Shown: positions 16,023 to 25,568, counted from the first letter of the stretch. The stretch: 59,148 bases of DNA from TTA-H9 sp002071415 (GCA_035411425.1 DAONSX010000007.1:1-59148); one strand, 5' to 3'. Translations and numbers: made by a program. Notes: generated from the sequence alone by a model not told the origin.

Positions 16023-16610
16023 ATGAAAAAGGTAGCTCTAACTGGTAACATGGGAAGTGGGAAGAGTTTGGTTACCGAAATCTTCCAAAGTATGGGAATA
16101 CCTGTATTTCAGGCTGATGTGGCTGGTCATGAAGCTCTTAATGAACCTGAGATTATTCGGCAATTACGGAAACGCTGGGGCTCGCAAGTATTGCATCCTT
16201 ATACGAATCAGCCAAATCGAAAGACGATTGCTACAATCGTATTCAATGATGAGGATGAACTTTTATTTCTCAATGAATTGATCCATCCAATCGTGCGGCA
16301 ATATTTCGAGAACTGGTACCTGAAATACACCGATCAGCCTTATGTCATCCACGAAGCAGCAATCCTTTTCGAAAGTGGATTTCATACTCAGTTCGATAAA
16401 ATCATTTTTGTATCTGCCCCCTCAACTCTTCGAATTCAAAGAGTGATGCAAAGAGATGGAGTCGAGGCTGAGGATATTATAGCTCGCATGAATAGACAAT
16501 GGCCCGAGGAAATGAAAATTCCTCTCGCCGATTATATTATCAAAAATGACGAACAACAGCCCTTAATCCCTCAAGTGGTTCGAATTCACGAGTTATTATC
16601 CCAAAAATAG
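16023..16610 (+). CDS. coaE: Dephospho-CoA kinase
   Basis: 195 residues. It performs the last step of coenzyme A synthesis, phosphorylating the ribose 3'-OH of dephospho-CoA. The Walker A loop GNMGSGKS is at 8-15, the DVAGHEAL segment follows at about 32-39, and the HEAAILFESG motif lies near residue 115. It is the last gene of the DUF1573-yajC-ybbR-coaE run. Confidence 0.95.
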   Translation: MKKVALTGNMGSGKSLVTEIFQSMGIPVFQADVAGHEALNEPEIIRQLRKRWGSQVLHPYTNQPNRKTIATIVFNDEDELLFLNELIHPIVRQYFENWYLKYTDQPYVIHEAAILFESGFHTQFDKIIFVSAPSTLRIQRVMQRDGVEAEDIIARMNRQWPEEMKIPLADYIIKNDEQQPLIPQVVRIHELLSQK

Positions 16611-17090
16611 AATTTTTTCTACAAGCTGACTTACTTAACCCGAGTTTCGAAATTTGAAAAAATGATTGAAGTCGGAACTTTTGATCCTGTAATTACATAC
16701 CAATTTATCATAAAATACTCTCTTTAAAACCTATTAAGTTTTGTTTAAATGTAATTGGTTTTCGTGATGTAAAAAAATCTGTTCAACTCCTTAGGGCATT
16801 CTGCAGCCTTTGCGTGCAATACTTTTCTCGCCATGACGCCAAGAAGCTTTTAGATTTAGCGTCAGAAATGGAAACGTTAACAAATGAGCTGTTTCAGATG
16901 AAAGAAGTACCTTTCAACGGCATGATGAAATTGATCATTTAGAGTAAGTGATATTCAATCGCCCTCTTCAAAACTGCGACACTTTAATTTAATGCCGATT
17001 TAGGAATTCTCTGCGAGAAAGGAAACAAGTAAAAAATTCGGGCACAGCTGCATAAAATTTTGGTATTGATTCCCTTTTTTTCGTTGGAAG
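16611..17090. other. Intergenic region with a household-repeat remnant
   Basis: 480 bp between coaE and the M14 peptidase stop. Around 16795-16850 there is text resembling the dispersed CTTTGCGT...TTTCTCGCNNNGACGC repeat. A 24-codon frame (16869-16943) follows but has no family signal. Nothing else is recognised. Confidence 0.5.
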
Positions 17091-19403
17091 TTATTTCCTG
17101 AGAAGGATTTTATAAACTTTAGTTTCAGTGTCTGAGGTAAGGCGCAGAAGGTATATCCCTTCTGGTAATGAATGAGTTGAAATGATTTCGGTGGAGGCAT
17201 TCAAGCCCTTCTCGATGAGTTTACTTCCAGAGAGGGAAAAAAGTGTAGCAACAGTGCCCTGTTTGGCATTATATATTTCTATTTTTCCCGTTGGGGAGGT
17301 ATGTACGAAAGTTTTAGTTTTTTGTTGTGAAGATATTCCCACACCTGAATCGCACATTATCGAAGCTACCCAACCGGCTGTCTGAACAAACATATTGGAA
17401 TTGAATTCAACCGTAAGTGCGCCACTTGGATCGGTCGAAACCACCGAATCGGGGCCTTCCGAACCGCACCAGGTTCCTATGATTGGAGAAGTGGTCGATG
17501 AACCATCATAAATCTTCAAATAATCCCTTGTACAATCCTGGCTTGCTTCCAAAGCAAATGATTCGAAGGCAATACGTATTTTCTTGCCTGGTTCGGCGGG
17601 AAAGAAAGTAGTAATTAAGTGCTGGTCAGCGGAATAATCGTAGTTTGGCCCGCCCTGGTCATAAAACTTTCCCGAACAGGTAGTAATGGTTTGATTGTCC
17701 ATTAAATACTGATTGCCTACACGTATATAGTTAATTTTCGTCTTTGTATTGCTATAAGACGAATTAGAGGCAGTCAGAGCTACATCGTAAACTCCGTCTT
17801 CCTCATAAAAAATATTTTGGGGATTTTGAGAATTGGAAGTGGATGGGTTTCCACCATCGAAATTCCAAACCCATTGAGTTGGGCTGCCCACCGAATTATC
17901 GGTAAAATTCACCGATTCTCCAGCCTCTACCTGAGTTTTGTCGGCTGCAAAATCAGCCCACACGCCTATGGGGCAAAGTTGAACATCGAGAAAAACAGTG
18001 TTATAGTTTGTAGTTTGCACATTAGAGATAGTTTTAGTAACATAACCCGGAGCAGAAAACTCGAGTGTCCAATTCCCCGCAGCTATGAGCCGGTGATAAT
18101 TTCCCCATGGCAAGCGGGTAAAGACCATGGAACTGTCGATGTCGTGGCTTTTTACAAATACCATAGCTTTAACGGGTTGTGAAGTAATGGAATCGGTTAC
18201 TATTCCTCTGATTCCATAAAGGCATTGTTCCATATAATTGAGCATGGAACGGTAATTATATTCCCACAGATTAGGCAGTTGTGCGGCCGGATAAATTTTG
18301 AAATTAGAGATCTCGAGTGTAAATTCACGGCATTGCTGGAAATAGTTCATGTAATCCTGTCGACCCCCGGTGATGCGGTACCATTGATAACCATTGGTGA
18401 TGCCTGTACCAAAGTCGTCAAAATATCCGGGAGGACTGTAAAACTGAGCCGTATCGGCATATTCGTTGGAAACCATAACCCACCAAGAATTGTCGGCTGT
18501 AAGGCGGCTCCAGGTATCCCAAGGATAATTGGCTACTTCGGCTCCGGCATGAAAATTAGCCGATTGTGTAAATTGATCAGCTTCGGCAAAATTCATGAAA
18601 GCAACAGTTTCGGGTTGCCACGCATTCCCGTCGGGATGAGGCCCGGCAGCAGGATCAGGATAATTACGGTTTAAATCTACATAATTGGCGTTATACCTTA
18701 TGGCACCATTTACGGTGTTGTTACCTCCTTTATAGGTTCCATCGGGATTTGCTAAGGGATTGATATATATCTCGATATTATCCAACAGATGAGTAATGCG
18801 AGAGTCAACTCCATAATTCGTTAGAAGATAGTCGATTAATCTCAGGCATAAAACATAGGGCCCCGTCTCGTCTCCATGTATAGAAGAAGTATAAAAAAAT
18901 CTTGGTTTTATCGCATTGACATTGCTGGAAATTTTGGCTACCAAAAGTTTTCGATTTTGCACCGTTGTCCCAATTTGAGTAACCTGGCAGAGGTTGGGAT
19001 AATTGGTGGCAAAATCATACATCATTTGAACATAGGCATCGTAGGTTGGGTAAGTATTCCAATTTTTGCGCGTTTTAATTTCATCGAAAGTGCTCATGAT
19101 GGCAGCTTCTGGTGAATCACCCGGATGAGGCAGGATTTCATAAGCTATTCTCATGTTCGAGAATCGTTCGAATTCCTTGGCATTGGCATAAGCCCTCACT
19201 TCACCTTCGGCATTCACATTGTCAATAGAAATAATTTTCGAGAGCTCGTCCACAGTTTGTTTCGAATCTGCTTTAAAACGAAAATAGACTTCTCCCTTGG
19301 TTTTTAGATAATATTCGGGAGAAATAGGTTGGGCATTCAGTGAAACGGTTAAAAACAGTCCACAGAATAGAATAAGATAAATTCTTAGTTTCATAGGCCG
19401 CAT
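17091..19403 (-). CDS. Secreted M14 zinc carboxypeptidase with PKD, CUB and type IX sorting domain
   Basis: 770 residues. Signal peptide to about residue 24, a pro-region, then an M14 peptidase domain (about 115-395) with zinc ligands His176, Glu179 (SIHGDETG) and His285 (NFHAGAE) and catalytic Glu364 (FTLEIS). Next come a carboxypeptidase regulatory domain (about 398-478), a PKD domain (WVWNFDGG, about 482-567), a CUB-like domain (about 572-684) and a type IX type A sorting domain (LPEGIYLLRL to the end). It should be exported by the type IX system and cut C-terminal residues from proteins or peptides outside the cell. The ATG at 19403 overlaps the dapA stop (TAATG); the ATG at 19394 is an alternative start. 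Confidence 0.93.
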   Translation of the reverse strand: MRPMKLRIYLILFCGLFLTVSLNAQPISPEYYLKTKGEVYFRFKADSKQTVDELSKIISIDNVNAEGEVRAYANAKEFERFSNMRIAYEILPHPGDSPEAAIMSTFDEIKTRKNWNTYPTYDAYVQMMYDFATNYPNLCQVTQIGTTVQNRKLLVAKISSNVNAIKPRFFYTSSIHGDETGPYVLCLRLIDYLLTNYGVDSRITHLLDNIEIYINPLANPDGTYKGGNNTVNGAIRYNANYVDLNRNYPDPAAGPHPDGNAWQPETVAFMNFAEADQFTQSANFHAGAEVANYPWDTWSRLTADNSWWVMVSNEYADTAQFYSPPGYFDDFGTGITNGYQWYRITGGRQDYMNYFQQCREFTLEISNFKIYPAAQLPNLWEYNYRSMLNYMEQCLYGIRGIVTDSITSQPVKAMVFVKSHDIDSSMVFTRLPWGNYHRLIAAGNWTLEFSAPGYVTKTISNVQTTNYNTVFLDVQLCPIGVWADFAADKTQVEAGESVNFTDNSVGSPTQWVWNFDGGNPSTSNSQNPQNIFYEEDGVYDVALTASNSSYSNTKTKINYIRVGNQYLMDNQTITTCSGKFYDQGGPNYDYSADQHLITTFFPAEPGKKIRIAFESFALEASQDCTRDYLKIYDGSSTTSPIIGTWCGSEGPDSVVSTDPSGALTVEFNSNMFVQTAGWVASIMCDSGVGISSQQKTKTFVHTSPTGKIEIYNAKQGTVATLFSLSGSKLIEKGLNASTEIISTHSLPEGIYLLRLTSDTETKVYKILLRK

Positions 19404-20305
19404 TAAATCGTATTTTTTTGTTTATTGAGGATATTTTGGAGGCTTTGTTTAATTTTTGATCGAAGTTCAGGGGTTACTGGTACCAGAGGGAGTCTGAGTA
19501 CTTCTTCGCACATACCGAGTGAAGCAAGTGCCGCTTTTATTCCTGCAGGACTACCATTAGCGAAAAGATATTGTGTAAATTCGAAAAGTGCTAAATGAAT
19601 CTTGCGGGCTTCAGTGAATACTTCCTCGAGCCCCCATCTTACCATGGTAGAAAAAGATGCGGGTAATACATTGGCTACTACCGATATCACTCCATTTCCG
19701 CCTATAGCTAAAATTGGGAGAGTAAGGTTATCGTCGCCTGAAATGACTAAAAAATCCTGAGGTTTATCCTTGATAATTTTTGCAATTTGTTCCAGATTAC
19801 CTGAAGCTTCTTTAATTGCACAAATCTTCGAGTTGGATCTGGCAAGGTTCAGAGTAGTTTCTGCCGTCATATTTACTCCCGTACGTCCCGGCACATTGTA
19901 AAGAATGACGGGCATAGGGCTGGCTTCGGCTATGGCCATAAAATGTTTGTAAAGCCCTTCCTGCTGAGGTTTATTGTAGTAAGGTGTAACAGAAAGAATA
20001 GCATCGTAACCATGCATATCGGCCTTGCGAATAGAGGCTACAACCTCGGATGTATTATTTCCACCTATACCATAAACCAATGGGACTCTGCCTTTTACGG
20101 TTTCGCGGGCAAAAGCGGCGAGTTCCAGCTTTTCTTCCCAGCTCAAAGTCGGAGTCTCGGCAGTAGTACCCATTACTACAAGATAATCAACCTGATTGTA
20201 AAGAACATATTCGATTATTTTTCCAAGCGATTCATAATCAATCGAATAATCCTGTTTAAAGGGAGTAATCAAAGCTACTCCCGTCCCTTTTAATTTATTT
20301 TTCAT
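19403..20305 (-). CDS. dapA: 4-hydroxy-tetrahydrodipicolinate synthase
   Basis: 300 residues, TIM barrel. It condenses pyruvate and aspartate semialdehyde in lysine and diaminopimelate synthesis. The Schiff-base Lys165 lies in ICAIKEASGN, Tyr136 in LYNVPGR and the GTTAE segment at 46-50. It overlaps the upstream DUF6913 gene by 4 bp and the downstream peptidase start by 1 bp, so the three form a tight operon. Confidence 0.96.
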   Translation of the reverse strand: MKNKLKGTGVALITPFKQDYSIDYESLGKIIEYVLYNQVDYLVVMGTTAETPTLSWEEKLELAAFARETVKGRVPLVYGIGGNNTSEVVASIRKADMHGYDAILSVTPYYNKPQQEGLYKHFMAIAEASPMPVILYNVPGRTGVNMTAETTLNLARSNSKICAIKEASGNLEQIAKIIKDKPQDFLVISGDDNLTLPILAIGGNGVISVVANVLPASFSTMVRWGLEEVFTEARKIHLALFEFTQYLFANGSPAGIKAALASLGMCEEVLRLPLVPVTPELRSKIKQSLQNILNKQKNTI

Positions 20306-20892
20306 GATTTATTTAAATGATTTAAGTAATGAATTATATTTTCTATAAAAGCAGTTAGAGGAAGATCGTCATCTTTTTGTATCAGCAGATCGAAAATGGG
20401 CTGTGTAAAGTTTGAATTGCAACCCACTTTCATGGATGCTTGGCTGATGGCGGCAAGGTATTTCAATGGGTAACAATCTTCCCGACTTAAATCGATGAGA
20501 ATATCCGGTTGATATTCGTTGAATCCTGCTATGGCTCGTTCACACGGAATAGGAAACCATCTCAATTGTTTTTGTGTGAGGCATTGTTGATTTCCCGTAG
20601 GTGTGAAAAATAAGGGTAAGTTTTTATGTGGATAATAACCCCAGAGTTTTACCTGTTTACCGAGCGAACGCAGAAATTCGGAGAATTCTTCGACTTCCTC
20701 AAAATCCGTTTTATCCTTGAATTCGAATAATATCATGAGCATTCGTGATCCCTCCAGATTTAGAAATTTTGCATCTCGTTTCGTCTGGTGAATTCTTCTT
20801 GATATCGTCTTTTTTGCTAGCCGGGTTTTTAAGTTTTTCAATGAAAGCACTATAGCTACTTTTTTACACTTTGGTATTGCAAAATTAGACAT
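20302..20892 (-). CDS. DUF6913 protein of unknown function
   Basis: Up to 196 residues. It matches a Bacteroidota family usually found directly before dapA: a basic N-terminus (KNLKTRLAKKTISRR), then an alpha/beta part (MLMILFEFKDK, VKLWGYYPHK, PDILIDLSREDCYPLKYLAA, ASMKVGCN). No catalytic motif is evident. The start is doubtful: bases 20880-20887, inside the first codons of the longest frame, read TAATTTTG on the minus strand, a perfect -7 box. If it is used, translation must begin downstream, for example at the TTG at 20841 before KNLKTRLAKK. Confidence 0.7.
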   Translation of the reverse strand: MSNFAIPKCKKVAIVLSLKNLKTRLAKKTISRRIHQTKRDAKFLNLEGSRMLMILFEFKDKTDFEEVEEFSEFLRSLGKQVKLWGYYPHKNLPLFFTPTGNQQCLTQKQLRWFPIPCERAIAGFNEYQPDILIDLSREDCYPLKYLAAISQASMKVGCNSNFTQPIFDLLIQKDDDLPLTAFIENIIHYLNHLNKS

Positions 20893-20947
20893 AAATTGCC
20901 CATTTCCCCTTTACTTTCGTTAATTTTAACGTCGAATTGTTCAAGGG

Positions 20948-21718
20948 ATGAGAATTACTTTTTTGGGTACGGGTACTTCACAAGGCGTTCCGGTAATTGC
21001 ATGCGAGTGTGATATTTGTACTTCCACCGATCCACGTGATCGAAGATTGCGTTCTTCCGTATTGATTCAGGAAGGCGCTATGAATATTGTTATTGATGCG
21101 GGGCCTGATTTTCGTTGTCAGATGCTAAGGGCGGGTATAAAAACGCTCCGAGCCGTTTTGATAACTCATGGACATAAGGACCACATAGCTGGCCTGGATG
21201 ACGTAAGGCCATTCAATTATTTCACGCATGAACCCATAGATGTTTATGCTGCTCGGGAGGTTCAAGAAGACATCCGGCGTGATTTTTTCTATGCCTTTGA
21301 TGACGACAAATATCCCGGCATTCCCGAAATTGAGCTTCATACGATAGATTATTCTCCTTTTTCGATAGATAAACTCGAAGTGATACCTTTCGAATTATGG
21401 CACAACCGACTCAAGATTTTAGGATTCAGAATAGGAGATTTTGCTTATATTACTGATGCCAGTTATATTCCTGAAAGCAGCATGCAATTACTGACTGGCC
21501 TCGATGTTTTGGTCATCAATGCCCTGAGGCTCGAGCCTCATGTTGCGCATTTCAACCTTCCCCAAGCGCTCGACATCATTCATCGCCTATCGCCTAGATC
21601 TGCCTTCCTTACTCATATCAGCCACAGACTCGGCAAGCATGGCGAAATAGAAAGAATTTTGCCTCCTTATGTTTCTGTTGCTTACGACGGACTCGAGATC
21701 GAAATAGATAAATCATGA
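20948..21718 (+). CDS. MBL-fold metallo-hydrolase, PhnP-like
   Basis: 256 residues. The metal-binding THGHKDHIAGLDD lies near residues 75-87 and the N-terminus (MRITFLGTGTSQGVPVIAC) with a Cys pair (CECDIC) resembles the PhnP / lipoate-protein-ligase-associated phosphodiesterase branch. PhnP hydrolyses cyclic ribose phosphates, but no phosphonate genes are nearby, so the substrate is open. A second His-containing motif (LTHISHRLG) near the end completes the metal site. It diverges from the DUF6913-dapA operon with 55 bp between starts. Confidence 0.85.
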   Translation: MRITFLGTGTSQGVPVIACECDICTSTDPRDRRLRSSVLIQEGAMNIVIDAGPDFRCQMLRAGIKTLRAVLITHGHKDHIAGLDDVRPFNYFTHEPIDVYAAREVQEDIRRDFFYAFDDDKYPGIPEIELHTIDYSPFSIDKLEVIPFELWHNRLKILGFRIGDFAYITDASYIPESSMQLLTGLDVLVINALRLEPHVAHFNLPQALDIIHRLSPRSAFLTHISHRLGKHGEIERILPPYVSVAYDGLEIEIDKS

Positions 21719-21746
21719 TGTAGAAGTGTGAATCACCCCTTTTGTT

Positions 21747-21754
21747 TATTTTTG
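21747..21754 (+). promoter_or_regulatory. -7 box upstream of the basic membrane protein
   Basis: TATTTTTG fits TAnnTTTG and lies 20 bases upstream of the ATG at 21774. The -33 position holds no clear TTTG. Confidence 0.35.
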
Positions 21755-21773
21755 CGGCTGATGGGCCTGGATT

Positions 21774-22991
21774 ATGGAAAATCATAGAGAGAACAGCACG
21801 GTATTTCATTCGGTGTCAGTCTTTTTTCGTAAACTGAAACTGTTGAGAAGGATACGAAAGAAGAACAAGCAGGCTAAGAAAGCCGCCAGAAAGAAAATTC
21901 GTGAAAGGGAAAAAAATATCAGAAAATGGGAAAGGAGGAAAAGACGCCGTTTGATTCGATTTGTCCTTAAGAAACAGTTTCATAAACTTTTCCCTCCGAA
22001 ATCAAAGAAAAAAACACAGGAACCAGTCAAGATAAAAGAAGAACAGAAGCGAAAGCAAGCTAGTTATTCTTCATGGAAAAGGCGAAAGCGAATCATCCGA
22101 TTTTTGATTTATAAATATTTAAGGTCGTTGTCTTTCGGAAAGAAAACGGGCATTCAGACGCAGCCAGCTAGCCCTGCCAAATTTAGCCGCAGGGAGAAAT
22201 GGATAATGATGCTGAACAGTGCCTCGGCTTTTATCATTGCTTATCTAACTATTCAAATCATCAGTCAAGCACTTACGTTGCTTATTGCACAAAATTTCGA
22301 ATTCCAGGGAACGATACGCTATTGGGGAGTGCTCTATTTTATCACATCGAATGACTGGACGCCCGATTCCGTTCTGACACTTTATAGTGTGCAACCTCTT
22401 ACAAGCCTGATTTTGTCTTTGATTGGCTTGATTATTTATCTGAATGTTCAACAGTATGAAGGTATTCTTAAGATGATATTCTTATGGGTTTATGTTTATG
22501 GTCTGGTTGCTTTCTTTGGAGCTCTGGCCGTGGGTACCATCATCAACAAGGGTTTTGGTTTTGTGGTTATTTATATTTATTTGATGGATACAGCCAAACT
22601 GCTTATCTCGCTTTGTTCTCTGGGTGCTTTGCTCTTCATAGGGGTTCTGTCGAGATCTTTGTTCATAAATTCTGCCAATGTGTATTTCGAAGAAATCAAC
22701 TTCCGTAATGTCAAGTATGTCATCAGATATCATATAGTTTACCCTGCCTTATTGGGTAGCCTTGTTATCATCCTGTTCAAACTTCCCAAAATTACTCCTT
22801 ACGAACTTTTTACCCTGAGCACCATCATTATTTTTCTACTTCCTGTATGGACATCGCCAGGAATTATGGGGGAGAGAATTTTCGAAGACAGTGGAAATTT
22901 GACTCTGAGACGTAAAATGTTGATTTTTTCTTTCTCGATATTGGTTCTTTTCCGGCTGTTTACCGATCCTCGGTTATTAGCGTCAAGATAG
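21774..22991 (+). CDS. Uncharacterised polytopic membrane protein with a highly basic N-terminus
   Basis: 405 residues, family not recognised. Residues 19-67 contain 28 Lys/Arg and form a probable long amphipathic or coiled-coil helix, with further Lys/Arg clusters to about residue 135. From about 145 there are six or seven membrane helices (for example FIIAYLTIQIISQALTLLI, LILSLIGLIIYL, WVYVYGLVAFFGALAVG and LFTLSTIIIFLLPVW). The layout suggests a cytosolic nucleic-acid- or lipid-binding arm on a membrane core with a Yip1-like number of helices, but no function is supported. It follows the MBL gene by 55 bp. Confidence 0.75.
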   Translation: MENHRENSTVFHSVSVFFRKLKLLRRIRKKNKQAKKAARKKIREREKNIRKWERRKRRRLIRFVLKKQFHKLFPPKSKKKTQEPVKIKEEQKRKQASYSSWKRRKRIIRFLIYKYLRSLSFGKKTGIQTQPASPAKFSRREKWIMMLNSASAFIIAYLTIQIISQALTLLIAQNFEFQGTIRYWGVLYFITSNDWTPDSVLTLYSVQPLTSLILSLIGLIIYLNVQQYEGILKMIFLWVYVYGLVAFFGALAVGTIINKGFGFVVIYIYLMDTAKLLISLCSLGALLFIGVLSRSLFINSANVYFEEINFRNVKYVIRYHIVYPALLGSLVIILFKLPKITPYELFTLSTIIIFLLPVWTSPGIMGERIFEDSGNLTLRRKMLIFSFSILVLFRLFTDPRLLASR

Positions 22992-23002
22992 TGTGGATTG
23001 GC

Positions 23003-23200
23003 CTACCCTGTTTTCGATTCAGATTGAAGGAAATTTGTTTTCAGCACATTTTCGACAAAATCCTTTAGTTCGCCCGGAGTGAATGGTTTAGCCAGAAAAT
23101 GGAAGAAACCCTCTCTCAGCAATCTTTCTGGTTTCGATTTGAATGCGTTAGCAGCCATAACAACGATAGGGCCTCGAATTCTATCGGAATATTTATATCG
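23003..23200 (-). pseudogene. C-terminal remnant of a receiver (response regulator) domain
   Basis: On the minus strand the open frame ending at the TAG at 23003-23005 reads RGPIVVMAANAFKSK, then LLREGFFHFLAKPFTPGELK and DFVENVL. This is the beta4-alpha4-beta5-alpha5 half of a CheY-like receiver, including the conserved Lys-Pro of beta5. The first half, with the phosphoacceptor Asp, is absent: upstream residues are Lys/Phe/Asn-rich and unlike a receiver, and there is no ATG at a sensible place. It is probably the decayed tail of a hybrid kinase or response regulator. Confidence 0.65.
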
Positions 23201-24083
23201 GAATGATGAGAAAAACGTTCGAAACAGATGTTGGCAAAGTTGCGGTTGTTTTTCTGTATCAACACTCAGGTTTTTTCGATGTGGGTTTTTATAAAATAGA
23301 GTAGGGTGATTGAGGGAGTAAAATTTTCGGAAATGATCCTGAAGAAAAATTTCCCTGCCTATGGAAGGCTGTTTAATCCGAAAAATTTTTACTCGGATAA
23401 TAAAATGCCATAGTAGCTCATGACTGGGCTCATTTCGATTGGAATCTATTTTTATTCACTTCGATATCCCATTAACGGTTTCGAGATTGTTTACCTCATG
23501 ATGCCGAACAAACCCTATGAAAATTTTCAAACTTAATCCGAAAATCCTTGGCTTATTAAAATCGGATAAATCGTCGAATTTATTTACATGTATGGGGTCG
23601 GTATTTCATGAGTGAACTTCTGATCTTAGTTCAATATTTAGAAGGGGAAAGGGAAATAAAAGTCTCTTCCATACGTTTGTTTTGTTGTAGAATATGGATC
23701 TGTTGGCTTCATCATGAATCGGGAAGCAGAATATTTATCGCATTCAGGCATATTGTACGATTGTAAATAAATAGAATAAAATAATTTAGTTGAGATTTTA
23801 AAGGTTTTATCCGGAATTGTGAAGAGAATCGATAAAATATTTAGGAATAGCTTTATCAGCCATCACTTTATAGAAAATTTTCGATGGAAATATATCATGC
23901 TTAATAATAGTATGGAAAGATGGGGGTTATTGTCCATTTTCCGGTTAGTTGCCATTTCGCGGCTTATGCATACGTCGAATAAAAAAATTTGTTCAACAGA
24001 CAGGAAATTTGAAATTATGGCAACCATTTATTTGAGAGCTCTTTATGAGTAATTTTAAGGGAGGGAACGGGGGAACCGAAAGA
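23201..24083. other. AT-rich intergenic region without a recognised gene
   Basis: About 880 bp between the receiver remnant and the acyltransferase start. A 77-codon plus-strand frame (23819-24052) has no family signal and overlaps the acyltransferase's longest frame. No RNA gene or repeat was recognised. The region may hold further decayed sequence from the regulator. Confidence 0.5.
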
Positions 24084-24962
24084 ATGAAAGATTTTACTCA
24101 GTATATTGTATATCTTTTTTTCAGATTGTTTTTAGCTCTGGTCAGGTGGTTCCCCATGCGTTTATTTTATGTTCTATCGGATTTAACTTTCTTTATTCTA
24201 TATAAAGCTATAAAGTACAGGAGGGCGATTACTTACGACAATTTGCGTAAATGCTTTCCCGAGAAAGATGATGGCTGGATTGAATCAACGGCCTGTAAAT
24301 TTTACCATAATCTTTCCGATATTTTAGTCGAGAGTTTGAAAGGTTTCTCCCTTTCGCAGAAAGAATTGTCGAGTCGTTTTAAACTTGCCAATCCAGAGGT
24401 ATTTTATGAAATCGAGCAAAAATATCCCGAAATTATTGTAGCATCCGCTCATTGTGGGAACTGGGAATGGGGAGCATTGCTCATTCCTCTTTTGTTGAAA
24501 TATCATACTTATGGGATTTACAAGCCACTTTCCAATCGTTTTATTGATGATTACCTGAAGAAGCACAGGGCTTTATGGGGGATGCACTTGGTTTCAGTGA
24601 CACAAACAGGTTTCATGTTCAGAAATTCTGCCGAGAGGCGGGCGTATTTTTTTCTTTCCGATCAATATCCGGGTAAGGGTCGGAAAGTCGTTGAGGTTGT
24701 TTTTTTAGGTAGGCCTACGCTCTGGTTAGGAGGAGTTGAAAAGTATGCCCGGCGTTTTCGCATTCCGGTTTATTATTTTGGAATCAGAAGGTTGGAGAGA
24801 GGCAGATATGAAGTTTTTGCCGAGCAAATTTCTTCGAACCCTCACCAAAGCGAATTTGGAGAAATCACAAGGAATTATGTTCGTATTCTTGAACAAGAAA
24901 TTTTAAATCATCCTGATAATTGGTTATGGTCTCATAGACGATGGAAGAACTTGGCCGAATGA
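24084..24962 (+). CDS. Lysophospholipid / lipid A acyltransferase, LpxL (HtrB) family
   Basis: 292 residues from the ATG at 24084 (an in-frame ATG at 24045 adds 13 Gly/Asn-rich residues). An N-terminal membrane helix (VYLFFRLFLALVRWFPMRL) is followed by the acyltransferase HX4E motif in SAHCGNWEWG and conserved DQYPGKG. Members add a secondary acyl chain to lipid A on the cytoplasmic face of the inner membrane. Close Bacteroidota members are annotated as lipid A acyltransferases; the exact acceptor position cannot be read from sequence. Converges on the plsC-type gene. Confidence 0.88.
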   Translation: MKDFTQYIVYLFFRLFLALVRWFPMRLFYVLSDLTFFILYKAIKYRRAITYDNLRKCFPEKDDGWIESTACKFYHNLSDILVESLKGFSLSQKELSSRFKLANPEVFYEIEQKYPEIIVASAHCGNWEWGALLIPLLLKYHTYGIYKPLSNRFIDDYLKKHRALWGMHLVSVTQTGFMFRNSAERRAYFFLSDQYPGKGRKVVEVVFLGRPTLWLGGVEKYARRFRIPVYYFGIRRLERGRYEVFAEQISSNPHQSEFGEITRNYVRILEQEILNHPDNWLWSHRRWKNLAE

Positions 24963-24974
24963 TAAAGATTAGTC

Positions 24975-25529
24975 TTAATCGGTAGGTGGCCATTCGTAAT
25001 ATCTTTCAGGATGCTTGGCCCATGAGGCTCGAAAATATCCCTGAATCTTTCGCAGGTCGGCTTCCATATTACCCGTAGGATAAAAGACGTTCCCAAGGTG
25101 TATGAATTTATTGGAATAATCAATCCTTCCAAGAAGAATGGGCAAGCCCGTTTCAAGGCTTATTTGATAAAATCCTGTTTTCCAGCGTTTCACCTTTTTA
25201 CGCGTACCTTCGGGAGTAATTACCAGGATGAAATTTTTAGAAGAATGAATCTGTTGCACAAGGTGTTTGACAAAACGAGTATCCTTACTAGGATAGACCG
25301 CAACCCCACCCAACATTTTCAATATAGGTCCGAGAGGCCAGAAAAAATATTTCGATTTGATGAGAAACTTGGGTTTGATTCCTATTGCCCTCGAAAATAA
25401 CCATCCATAAACAAAATCCCACAAACTGGTATGTGGTGCCTGAATGATGATAAACTTATTTCCTTCGGGACAACCCCCTTCAATCGTCCAGCCAAGCATT
25501 TTGAGCAAAAAATGGTAAAATTTTTTCAT
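24975..25529 (-). CDS. 1-acyl-sn-glycerol-3-phosphate acyltransferase (PlsC family)
   Basis: 184 residues. HX4D is present as APHTSLWDF (about residues 31-39) and the acceptor-binding EGTR as TPEGTRKK (about 104-111). It is shorter than typical PlsC (about 240 residues) and lacks a clear N-terminal membrane helix, as in a soluble-leaning Bacteroidota subgroup. It probably acylates lysophosphatidic acid or a related lysolipid at the membrane. The stop lies 12 bp from that of the LpxL-type gene; the two acyltransferases converge. Confidence 0.85.
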   Translation of the reverse strand: MKKFYHFLLKMLGWTIEGGCPEGNKFIIIQAPHTSLWDFVYGWLFSRAIGIKPKFLIKSKYFFWPLGPILKMLGGVAVYPSKDTRFVKHLVQQIHSSKNFILVITPEGTRKKVKRWKTGFYQISLETGLPILLGRIDYSNKFIHLGNVFYPTGNMEADLRKIQGYFRASWAKHPERYYEWPPTD

Positions 25530-25568
25530 GCGGCTTGTTTTGGAAGGATAGTCAATATAGAAAATAAA

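Noticed and set aside
16869..16943. 24-codon frame after coaE as a small protein
   Set aside because: Too short, inside repeat-like text, with no start signal or family match.
17182..19307. Several plus-strand frames of 60-150 codons opposite the M14 peptidase
   Set aside because: They are antisense shadows of a gene with complete catalytic and sorting domains, and they lack family features.
23819..24052. 77-codon frame upstream of the LpxL-type gene
   Set aside because: No recognisable motif, an AT-driven composition and an overlap with the next frame; not supportable as a gene.
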